NCBI GenBank assembly: GCA_021813875.1
Contig: JAKAJF010000063.1
Span: 1-5,320 of the forward strand
Length of the DNA stretch: 5,320 nucleotides
Direction of reading: 5' to 3'
Source: a bacterium
GTDB lineage: Bacteria > Patescibacteriota > Patescibacteriia > Patescibacteriales > JAKAJF01
Numbering within the stretch: the first letter of the stretch is position 1; the number at the start of each line of letters is the position of its first letter. Position numbers and translations under genes: made by a program. Shown here one piece after another: positions 1 through 4,562 of the stretch. Below the pieces are notes generated by a model, which ran no database searches, was not told where the DNA came from, and saw nothing but the letters and a program-made list of their open reading frames with translations.

Positions 1-276
1 CTGGACGCCATAAGCATCTTTGTTGTCCAGGGTGACGGCCGGATAGAGATTCTTGATGCTTATGGCCTGCCATTTGCCGTTCTTTTTGAAGCCGTCTAAG
101 ATGTTTTTTTCAGGGATTTTTTCCAGGCAGAAAGGGCAAGGATTGGTGCGCGACAAGACCGTTTCTTCTTTCAGGTCGCGCGGCCGTCTGGCGCGTTCAG
201 GGGTGATGATGACATACTTGTTCAACAGGTAGTCTTTCCTGATTTCCGACTTTTTGGTGAAGAGGCTTTTGATCAT
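1..276 (-). CDS. galT: Galactose-1-phosphate uridylyltransferase-like protein (N-terminal 92 residues, runs off the left edge)
   Basis: GalT moves UMP between UDP-glucose and galactose-1-phosphate in the cytoplasmic Leloir pathway. The 92 visible residues carry the family's N-terminal signature: an S-E-I-R-K-D opening, YVIITPERARRP (residues 21-32), a CPFC zinc-binding pair (47-50, equivalent to the first two zinc ligands of the E. coli enzyme), and a later I-K-N-L-Y-P-A segment (74-80). The catalytic HPH motif lies beyond the window, so activity cannot be judged. ATG 276 is preceded by a TATAAT box that leaves only six bases before the start. The mRNA is therefore probably leaderless, and no Shine-Dalgarno is seen. 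The gene lies downstream of pnp in the same direction, with the pnp terminator between them. A related DUF4931 or HIT-superfamily nucleotidyltransferase is the main alternative. The family call is firm; the substrate is less so. Confidence 0.82.
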   Translation of the reverse strand, partial: MIKSLFTKKSEIRKDYLLNKYVIITPERARRPRDLKEETVLSRTNPCPFCLEKIPEKNILDGFKKNGKWQAISIKNLYPAVTLDNKDAYGVQ

Positions 277-282
277 GGTTCT

Positions 283-311
283 ATTATAACAAAAAAGGGA
301 AGTTGTTGTAA
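283..311 (-). promoter_or_regulatory. Promoter of the galT-like gene, leaderless geometry
   Basis: A perfect TATAAT (minus strand, 288-283) is followed by six bases, AGAACC, and then the ATG, so the expected +1 is the A of the start codon. A weak -35 (TTACAA at 311-306, 17-base spacer, or GTTACA with 18) lies inside the pnp terminator hairpin. The -10 is convincing; the -35 is not. Confidence 0.65.
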
Positions 312-320
312 CTTCCCTTT
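291..320 (-). terminator. Intrinsic terminator of pnp
   Basis: An 11-bp perfect stem (AAAGGGAAGTT at 320-310 pairing with AACTTCCCTTT at 304-294) closes a five-base ACAAC loop and runs into a T6 tract on the minus strand. It begins 8 bases after the pnp stop codon. It also overlaps the spacer and -35 region of the galT promoter. Confidence 0.85.
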
Positions 321-328
321 CAAAACTT

Positions 329-2605
329 TTAGAACCTTCGGTGGTTATGGTCCCGATGTCCATGACTGTCGTGGTTTCCTGGCCGGCCGTTCCGGCTGCC
401 ATTGAAGCGGCCGTTGTTGAAGCCGTTGCCGTTCGATTTGCCCTTCTCGTCTTTCCAGAGCGGCTCATTCTCCTTCAGTCCCAACATGGTCAGATTGACG
501 CGACCCTGCTCGTCGATCTCTTCGACCTTGACCGTGACCGCGTCGCCGATATCGAGGAAATCACTCGGCTTGCCGACCCGGTAGGGGGCCAGCTTGGAGA
601 CGTGGACCATGCCGTCTTTGCCGGGAGCGATTTCGACGAAGGCGCCGAAGTCGAGCATGCGCACGACTTTGCCGGTATAAATTTCGCCGGGCTCGAAGAC
701 TTTGACGATGTTATTGATCCAATCGACCGCTTCTTTCAGTTTTTCGGCGTCGGTGCCGCAGACCATGACCAGGCCGTCATCTTCGATGTCGATAGAGACT
801 CCGGTGGCGTCGATGATCTTGTTGATGACCTTGCCGCCGGTGCCGATGACTTCGCGGATCTTTTCCGGATCGATCTTGAAGGAGACGATGCGCGGCGCAT
901 AGGGCGAAAGGTCGGGGCGCGGAGCGCCGATGGCGGCGTTCATGACCTCCAAGATCTTCAAGCGGGCCTCGAAGCCTTGACCCAAGGTCTTTTCGACGAT
1001 CTCGTCGGTCAGGCCGTCGGTCTTGGTATCGAGCTGGATGGCGGTGATGCCGTCATGGGTGCCGGCGACCTTGAAGTCCATGCCGCCCTTGCCGTCCTCC
1101 AAGTCCTGGAGGTCGGTCAGGATTTCCCAGCGGCTCATGTCTTCGTTCGAAGCCAGGCCCATGGCGATGCCGGCCACCGCCTTTTTGATCGGCACGCCGG
1201 CGTCCATCAAAGCCAGAGACGAACCGCAGGTCGAAGCCATCGAAGAGGAGCCGTTCGAGCCCAAGGTTTCGCTGACGACGCGAATGGTGTAAGGGAAGTC
1301 TTCCTTAGAGGGCAGCATGGGCACGATGGCTTTTTCCGCCAAGGCGCCGTGGCCGATCTCTCTTCTCCCCGCGCCTCTGATCGGCTTAGCTTCGCCGACC
1401 GAATAAGGGGGGAAATTATAATGATGCATGTATCTCTTGGTGCCCGCGCCTTCCAGTCCTTCCAGGTTCTGCTCCAGTCCCGGCGCGCCCAAGGTGACGA
1501 TCGAAAGCACCTGCGTCTCGCCGCGGTTGAAGAGGCCGGAGCCGTGGATCCTCGGCAGGACGCCGGCTTCGGCCGAGAGCGGCCTGATTTCGTTCAGGGC
1601 GCGGCCGTCGACCCTTCGTTTTTCTTCCAAGATGGCGCGGGTGACTTCGGCCTCGACCATCTTCTCCACCAGGCGGCTGATGATCATGTGTCGCTTGTCT
1701 TTGCCGACGCCTTGTTCGAACAGGAATTTGTCCAATCCCTCTTTGATGGCGGTGACGGCGGCCTTGCGTTCGCCCTTAGTATAGTAAACTTTATCGAACA
1801 GGATGTTCTTGATATTTTTATCGAGCCAATCGCGGCCGATCTTAAGCAGTTCTTCTTTCTCTTTTTGGGCCTCTAATTCGTCTTCGCTGATCAGATCGGT
1901 TTTTTCGCCGCGGCCATGCAAGACGCCGATCTTTTCTTTGAGCTCTTTGATCAGGTCGACCGCCGGCCGCATCTCTTTCTTGCCGGCCAAGATGGCCTGG
2001 TACATGTCGTTTTCCTTGACTTCTTGGGCGCCGGCTTCGATCATGATCACTTTTTTCTCGGTGGCGGCGACGATCAGGTCCAGGTCGCTCTTTTCACGCT
2101 CTTCGTAAGTCGGGTTAAAGACGAGCTGGCCGTCGAGGCGTCCGACGCGGATGCCGCCGATCGGACCCTTCCAATTGACCCCTGAGATCGAAAGGGCCGC
2201 GGAGGCGGCGATCAGGGCGACGATGTCATAATCGTTCTGATGGTCGGTCGAGAGAACGGTCAGCATCACCTGGACGTCCTTCCTCGAGTCTTCCGAAAAG
2301 AGCGGCCTGATCGAGCGATCGATCATTCTGCCGGTCAGGACGGCTTCGTCGGAAGGTCGGCCTTCCCTCTTGATCCAGCGCGAACCCTTGATGATGCCGG
2401 CGGCGTAAAGGCGCTCTTCGAAATCGACCATCAACGGGAAGAAGTCGATGCCTTCCCTTTCCTCTTTGGCTTCGACGACTGTCGCCAAGACGACCGTGTC
2501 GCCGTATTGTACGGTGACGGCCGAATTGGCCTGTTTGGCCAACTTATTGGTTCTGATGGTGAGAGTGCGGCCAAGCCACTCTTTAGTGAAAGTTTTTTCT
2601 TCCAT
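329..2605 (-). CDS. pnp: Polyribonucleotide nucleotidyltransferase (PNPase)
   Basis: Phosphorolytic 3'-5' exoribonuclease of cytoplasmic RNA decay, which can also add nucleotides in the reverse reaction. All domains are present in 758 residues: first RNase PH core (about 10-143, with GRPSDEAVLTGRMIDRSIRPLF), an all-alpha linker (about 235-310), second RNase PH core (about 325-560, with GSGLFNRGETQ and NGSSSMASTCG), KH domain (about 572-632, with VIGTGGKVI) and S1 domain (about 638-708). The catalytic residues equivalent to E. coli D486, D492 and K494 are D504, D510 and K512. The protein is a little longer than usual because of a Gly/Asn/Arg/His-rich tail (about 720-758), probably disordered. 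ATG 2605 fits the family start. The ribosome site is poor (GACGAG, then A-rich), and ten bases upstream lies a palindromic repeat that forms part of the leader. A terminator follows the stop, so the gene is probably monocistronic. Confidence 0.98.
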   Translation of the reverse strand: MEEKTFTKEWLGRTLTIRTNKLAKQANSAVTVQYGDTVVLATVVEAKEEREGIDFFPLMVDFEERLYAAGIIKGSRWIKREGRPSDEAVLTGRMIDRSIRPLFSEDSRKDVQVMLTVLSTDHQNDYDIVALIAASAALSISGVNWKGPIGGIRVGRLDGQLVFNPTYEEREKSDLDLIVAATEKKVIMIEAGAQEVKENDMYQAILAGKKEMRPAVDLIKELKEKIGVLHGRGEKTDLISEDELEAQKEKEELLKIGRDWLDKNIKNILFDKVYYTKGERKAAVTAIKEGLDKFLFEQGVGKDKRHMIISRLVEKMVEAEVTRAILEEKRRVDGRALNEIRPLSAEAGVLPRIHGSGLFNRGETQVLSIVTLGAPGLEQNLEGLEGAGTKRYMHHYNFPPYSVGEAKPIRGAGRREIGHGALAEKAIVPMLPSKEDFPYTIRVVSETLGSNGSSSMASTCGSSLALMDAGVPIKKAVAGIAMGLASNEDMSRWEILTDLQDLEDGKGGMDFKVAGTHDGITAIQLDTKTDGLTDEIVEKTLGQGFEARLKILEVMNAAIGAPRPDLSPYAPRIVSFKIDPEKIREVIGTGGKVINKIIDATGVSIDIEDDGLVMVCGTDAEKLKEAVDWINNIVKVFEPGEIYTGKVVRMLDFGAFVEIAPGKDGMVHVSKLAPYRVGKPSDFLDIGDAVTVKVEEIDEQGRVNLTMLGLKENEPLWKDEKGKSNGNGFNNGRFNGSRNGRPGNHDSHGHRDHNHRRF

Positions 2606-2615
2606 ATTTTTTTCT

Positions 2616-2698
2616 CGTCATTGCGAGCAATCCCGTGGATGTTGTATACAACGAGATTGCCACGTCAGCCCGCTTAAGCGGGCTTCCTCGCAATGACG
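2616..2698. repeat. 83-bp palindromic repeat (MITE/REP-like) in the pnp leader
   Basis: Perfect 12-bp terminal inverted repeats (CGTCATTGCGAG at 2616-2627 and its complement at 2687-2698) enclose an 18-base perfect palindrome (AGCCCGCTTAAGCGGGCT, 2667-2684), a 12-base palindrome (GTTGTATACAAC, 2641-2652) and a GCAATC/GATTGC pair (2627-2632 with 2655-2660). The whole unit folds as a cruciform-like structure. From memory, CGTCATTGCGAG-type repeats occur in many copies in diverse bacterial genomes. Copy number in this genome cannot be seen from one window. No transposase gene is present here. Confidence 0.8.
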
Positions 2699-2708
2699 GA
2701 TGTTTTGC

Positions 2709-2767
2709 TTGGCCGACAAATTACAGAACTATGGGAGAACCCACAGTGCTATCTATCTGCCGGCCAA
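2709..2767 (-). promoter_or_regulatory. Bulged two-stem RNA hairpin in the presumed pnp leader
   Basis: On the minus strand an outer 10-bp stem (TTGGCCGGCA with TGTCGGCCAA; arms 2758-2767 and 2709-2718) surrounds an inner 7-bp stem (CTGTGGG-TTCT-CCCATAG, 2746-2729). Each stem holds one non-Watson-Crick pair. Both are G-U wobbles in minus-strand RNA but C-A mismatches in plus-strand RNA, which points to a minus-strand transcript. No U-tract follows, so it is not a standard terminator. It lies between the TATAAT box and the 83-bp repeat. Its function is unknown; it could also be part of a mobile repeat. Confidence 0.5.
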
Positions 2768-2779
2768 ATTAATTAATTT

Positions 2780-2808
2780 ATTATATAAATTTTAAATTTA
2801 AAAAAGGT
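2780..2808 (-). promoter_or_regulatory. Candidate pnp promoter
   Basis: A perfect TATAAT (2785-2780, minus strand) sits in an AT-rich tract just after the terminator of the upstream cluster. The predicted +1 near 2773 gives a leader of about 168 bases that contains both the bulged hairpin and the palindromic repeat. No good -35 is seen at the usual spacing (ACCTTT at 2808-2803). AT-richness makes chance matches likely, so confidence is moderate. Confidence 0.45.
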
Positions 2809-2832
2809 AAGCCTTATCTTAAGGCAATTACC
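2800..2832 (-). terminator. Intrinsic terminator closing the NYN/micro-protein cluster
   Basis: On the minus strand GGTAA, a two-base bulge, GCCTTA, an AGA loop, TAAGGC and TTACC form an 11-bp stem followed by T6 (2805-2800). The TAA stop of the 47-codon ORF (2816-2814) lies within the 3' arm. This separates the cluster from pnp. Confidence 0.75.
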
Positions 2833-2957
2833 AAGGAAATGCAAGCTATGCCGACGATTCCTTCCAGGAGCCTCATTTCCCGGGGGAAACGGGAGTTGCA
2901 ATGTTCGTACCAGAGTCTCCAGCCTGTCCAGGAAAAAATGCTTCTCGGATTTTTCAT
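2814..2957 (-). CDS. 47-residue single-helix micro-protein, function unknown
   Basis: I do not recognise this protein. It begins at ATG 2957 behind a very strong ribosome site (TTGAGGAGGTGAG directly before the ATG), which is the main evidence that it is translated. The N-terminal half is polar and aromatic (FSWTGWRLWYEHC, residues 8-20, then basic residues), and the C-terminal part, GIVGIACISLVIALR (33-47), is a short hydrophobic segment that probably spans or dips into the membrane. The WRLWYEH string loosely resembles the HQLWFE and HQLWYG motifs of the two upstream membrane proteins, but this could be chance. Its ribosome site overlaps the end of the Cys-rich frame upstream, as expected for a coupled operon. 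Its stop codon is inside the cluster's terminator stem. It is the last gene of the cluster. Confidence 0.6.
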   Translation of the reverse strand: MKNPRSIFSWTGWRLWYEHCNSRFPREMRLLEGIVGIACISLVIALR

Positions 2958-2966
2958 CTCACCTCC

Positions 2967-3107
2967 TCAATAAGGCCATAAGCTAAATTTATGGCAGCCC
3001 TTTCTCTCGCACCTTTTCCAATGCCACCCATGCTCGTCGCTCTGCTCGTCGCTGTACTTATGGAAGCCTATCAAGCACCAGAAAGGCTTTTTTGGGAAAT
3101 GTCGGCC
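2967..3107 (-). pseudogene. Out-of-frame Cys/His-rich C-terminal domain of the adjacent membrane protein
   Basis: Between TAATAA (3113-3108) and TGA (2969-2967) lies a 46-codon open stretch with no ATG or GTG and no ribosome site. It reads like a real zinc-ribbon-type tail: PFWCLIGFHKY, a duplicated SDEQ/SDEH, GWHWKRCERKGCHK and a final SLWPY. Candidate metal ligands are C-x4-H followed by C-x4-C. This resembles the small prophage-type CxxG-H...C-R-C proteins (DUF1660-like); that resemblance is from memory. The preceding two-helix gene shares the residues P-K-K at an A6 run (minus strand, 3093-3088). Skipping one base there joins the two into a 95-residue protein with ligands C60, H65, C82 and C87. 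The end abuts the ribosome site of the 47-codon ORF. The cause could be a sequencing indel, a true frameshift mutation or recoding. An independent TTG start (codon 12) is possible but would lose the first Cys. Confidence 0.6.
3030..3053 (-). repeat. Two-copy 12-bp in-frame tandem repeat
   Basis: AGCGACGAGCAG is followed directly by AGCGACGAGCAT (minus strand). The 12-base unit keeps frame and encodes SDEQ/SDEH in the Cys-rich reading frame, which mildly supports that frame having been translated. Confidence 0.7.
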
Positions 3108-3255
3108 TTATTACTCCATACCAGAGCTGATGCGAGATGAGGGAAGCGGCCGCCAGGATGTAAATTGTCCACCCCAAGCGTCCGCGGATCCCTAAGGAAA
3201 TCAGCGCGATCAATGCGGTCGCCATCAGCCAGATCAGCCAGGTATATTTTTTCAT
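3058..3255 (-). CDS. 65-residue two-helix membrane protein (frame broken before a Cys-rich tail)
   Basis: Unrecognised family. ATG 3255 is chosen because AAAGGAGG (3269-3262) lies six bases upstream. It shares an ATGA overlap with the stop of the preceding gene, so translation is probably coupled. Two hydrophobic segments (about 5-21 and 29-42) are joined by a short basic loop, GIRGRLGW. The motif LGW-x12-HQLW is identical in spacing to that of the 79-residue neighbour, which shows the pair arose by tandem duplication. The last nine residues (AFLVLDRLP) follow an A6 run. One base shifted, the sequence instead continues into a well-formed Cys/His-rich domain, so this C-terminus is probably not the native one. 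The ATG at 3285 in the same frame has no such ribosome site and lies deep in the neighbour. Confidence 0.7.
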   Translation of the reverse strand: MKKYTWLIWLMATALIALISLGIRGRLGWTIYILAAASLISHQLWYGVIRPTFPKKAFLVLDRLP

Positions 3256-3491
3256 TGCCGGCCTCCTTTGATGATTTCGAACCAAAGCTGGTGCAAGACT
3301 AAAAGCAGGATAGTGACGACAAACAAAGACCAGCCCAGATCTTCATGATGATGGTCTATAAGTGCCAAAGAAACCGCAAAAAGGACAATGATCGTCAGAA
3401 AAGTTTTTCCACTCAGGCTTTTGAAGTAAACTTTAAGAAAACCCTTGAAGCCCAGCCATAAAAATTCCGAAAAAGTCAGCTGCTTCCTCAT
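3252..3491 (-). CDS. 79-residue two-helix membrane protein, function unknown
   Basis: I do not recognise the family. It starts at ATG 3491 behind AGGGGGT (3502-3496). The first 30 residues are amphipathic and basic (LTFSEFLWLGFKGFLKVYFKS). Two hydrophobic helices follow (about 31-46 and 53-68), separated by a His/acid loop, DHHHED (46-51), which could touch metal or simply face the cytoplasm. Then comes HQLWFEIIK. The LGW-x12-HQLW arrangement repeats exactly in the next gene, so the two are tandem paralogues that may form a heteromeric membrane complex (inference). The stop TGA overlaps the next ATG, and codons for I-K-G-G form that gene's ribosome site. It lies 25 bases after the NYN gene and is probably co-transcribed with it. 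Confidence 0.75.
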   Translation of the reverse strand: MRKQLTFSEFLWLGFKGFLKVYFKSLSGKTFLTIIVLFAVSLALIDHHHEDLGWSLFVVTILLLVLHQLWFEIIKGGRQ

Positions 3492-3516
3492 GTTTACCCC
3501 CTGTTTTAAAGAACAA

Positions 3517-4014
3517 TTATTTCAATAGATATTTCTTGTCTTCGCTCAAGTTAATGAAGTCGTCCGATTCCTCGATCAGTCGGGAAGAAGCGGTCTGGCG
3601 GAAAGCCATCACCTCGACCAGGCAGCCGGTGGTGTTCTGCAGATAATTGACCAGGGGCACGTAGTCGCCGTCGCCGGTCACCAGGATGATCACGTCCAGT
3701 TTGGGCGCCAGCTTGATGGCGTCGACGGTGATGCCGACGTCCCAGTCGGCCTTCTTGGCGCCGCCGGCAAAGATCTGCAGGTCTTTCATTTTGACCTCGA
3801 AACCTTGCTGGCTAAGAGCCTCGAAGAAGGAAGTCCCCTCTTCGGCCTCGGTCTTGATGACGTAGGCGGAGGCGCGGATCAGTTTCCGGCCGGCCACGGC
3901 GTCCCTCAAGACCTCTTTGAAGTTCACTCTTTTCCTATACAGGTTCTTGGCGGAATGGTACATGTTCGAGACGTCCACTAGGACGCCTACTCGTTGTTCT
4001 TTATGCTTTATCAT
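3517..4014 (-). CDS. LabA-like NYN (PIN-like) domain protein, putative RNase
   Basis: The NYN domain is a PIN-like fold often associated with metal-dependent RNA cleavage. Most bacterial LabA-like members have no proven substrate. The 165 residues are essentially the whole domain: VGVLVDVSNMY (9-19, acid D14 and N17), KKADWDVGITVDAI (87-100, D90, D92, D98) and VTGDGDYVPLV (112-122, D115 and D117). Together these form the expected acidic cluster, so the site looks intact. ATG 4014 is chosen because remembered relatives begin M-I-K-H-K-E-Q-R-V-G-V. An upstream in-frame TTG at 4044 falls inside the rpsO terminator. No Shine-Dalgarno and no clear promoter precede ATG 4014, so expression may depend on read-through from rpsO. 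It heads the membrane micro-protein cluster, which hints at a link between RNA processing and the membrane, though this is inference only. Confidence 0.9.
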   Translation of the reverse strand: MIKHKEQRVGVLVDVSNMYHSAKNLYRKRVNFKEVLRDAVAGRKLIRASAYVIKTEAEEGTSFFEALSQQGFEVKMKDLQIFAGGAKKADWDVGITVDAIKLAPKLDVIILVTGDGDYVPLVNYLQNTTGCLVEVMAFRQTASSRLIEESDDFINLSEDKKYLLK

Positions 4015-4036
4015 TTGATTGCTATGAAGATTAACC

Positions 4037-4067
4037 AAAAACAACAGACGAAAAAGCGCCTATTGTT
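4037..4067 (-). terminator. Intrinsic terminator of rpsO
   Basis: On the minus strand AACAATAGGCG (4067-4057) pairs over 11 bp with CGTCTGTTGTT (4050-4040), with a six-base loop and a five-T run. Its two wobbles are G-U only in minus-strand RNA, which fits rpsO transcription. It lies in the 60-base gap between rpsO and the NYN gene. Confidence 0.7.
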
Positions 4068-4074
4068 TGAAATA

Positions 4075-4440
4075 TTAAGCCTCTTCTTCGACCTCCTCGC
4101 CTTCGTCTTCCTTTTCGGTCATTATCTCTTTTTCCTTCTGGGCTTCGAGTTCGTCATCCTCGATCATCTTCTTGGCGATGCTCAATTTAAGCTTTTTGGC
4201 CAGATCTTTGAATGACTCGGGATCTTCTTTTTGAAGATATTTCAAAAGCCTTCTTCTTTCGCCGACCTTCTTTAATAAGCCTCGGCGGGAAGAATGGTCA
4301 TGCTTATGCATCTTTAAGTGCTCCGAGAGTTGACTGATCTCTTCGCTCAAGATGGCGATTTGAACCTGGGATGAGCCGGTATCGGTCTCGTGCACCTTGA
4401 ATTTATTAATGATTTTTTGCTTTGTCTTTTTGTCTAACAT
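4075..4440 (-). CDS. rpsO: 30S ribosomal protein S15 with an acidic C-terminal extension
   Basis: S15 is a primary 16S rRNA-binding protein of the small subunit platform. The first 88 or so residues match the family throughout: KFKVHETDTGSSQVQIAIL (13-31), HLKMHKHDHSSRRGLLKKV (41-59) with the conserved H-D-x-S-S-R-R, and GERRRLLKYL (60-69). The usual length is about 89 residues; this protein has 121. The extra residues 94-121 contain 16 acidic positions, ending EEVEEEA, and look unstructured or helical. ATG 4440 is chosen because the family starts there and AGGGA lies eight bases upstream; a TTG 45 bases earlier would add unrelated residues. The gene has its own promoter and terminator. A leader hairpin may allow the autoregulation known for rpsO in other bacteria. 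Confidence 0.96.
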   Translation of the reverse strand: MLDKKTKQKIINKFKVHETDTGSSQVQIAILSEEISQLSEHLKMHKHDHSSRRGLLKKVGERRRLLKYLQKEDPESFKDLAKKLKLSIAKKMIEDDELEAQKEKEIMTEKEDEGEEVEEEA

Positions 4441-4445
4441 TGCGT

Positions 4446-4473
4446 TTGTCCCTGACCGAGCGAGAGGCGACAA
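4446..4473 (-). promoter_or_regulatory. Possible S15 autoregulatory leader hairpin covering the ribosome site
   Basis: In minus-strand RNA, TTGTC-(G)-CCT (4473-4465) can pair with AGG-GACAA (4453-4446), giving 8 bp with one bulge. The 3' arm contains the AGGGA Shine-Dalgarno of rpsO, so the fold would hide it. S15 is known to repress its own translation through leader RNA, but the structures vary widely. The stem is short and this is only a candidate. Confidence 0.35.
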
Positions 4474-4514
4474 GTCTCTGGCCAAGAAAGGGTTGATTAA
4501 TTATTGATGCCCTA

Positions 4515-4543
4515 ACCATAGCACGAATTGTAAAAAAATGCAA
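4515..4543 (-). promoter_or_regulatory. rpsO promoter (extended -10)
   Basis: On the minus strand, TTGCAT (4543-4538), a 17-base spacer and TATGGT (4520-4515) preceded by TG form an extended -10 promoter. The predicted +1 near 4508 leaves a leader of about 68 bases. It overlaps the recombinase promoter on the other strand. Confidence 0.6.
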
Positions 4544-4556
4544 GGTGTCGTAAAAT
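4528..4556 (+). promoter_or_regulatory. Recombinase promoter, leaderless geometry
   Basis: TTGTAA (4528-4533), a 17-base spacer and TAAAAT (4551-4556, five of six matches) are followed by six bases, GTAGAC, and the ATG at 4563. The expected +1 is therefore the A of the start codon. This is the same layout as at galT. Confidence 0.6.
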
Positions 4557-4562
4557 GTAGAC

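Noticed and set aside
341..1876. 511-codon plus-strand open frame antisense to pnp
   Set aside because: It mirrors the codon structure of pnp, has a low-complexity Asp/Val/Ala/Gly/Phe-rich translation, no ribosome site and no recognisable domain.
2709..2767. tRNA or tRNA-like gene
   Set aside because: There are only two nested stems, with no T-arm, anticodon arm or acceptor pattern.
2954..3031. 25-residue ORF (M-G-G-I-G-K-G...) whose TGA overlaps the ATG of the 47-codon gene
   Set aside because: The overlap looks operon-like, but there is no ribosome site, and the same bases are better explained by the Cys/His-rich frame with its in-frame 12-base repeat.
3030..3053. Start of a CRISPR or longer tandem array
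   Set aside because: Only two 12-base units, in frame inside a coding-like region, with no spacers.
3252..3254. TGA read as glycine, as in some CPR lineages
   Set aside because: TGA works here as a stop in an ATGA overlap beside a strong ribosome site, and no in-frame TGA interrupts pnp, rpsO or the NYN gene.
4015..4044. TTG start adding 10 residues to the NYN protein
   Set aside because: It lies inside the rpsO terminator arm, and relatives begin at the M-I-K-H-K-E-Q-R residue.
4441..4485. TTG start adding 15 residues to S15
   Set aside because: The family start is at ATG 4440 with AGGGA upstream; the extra residues match nothing and lie in the leader hairpin.
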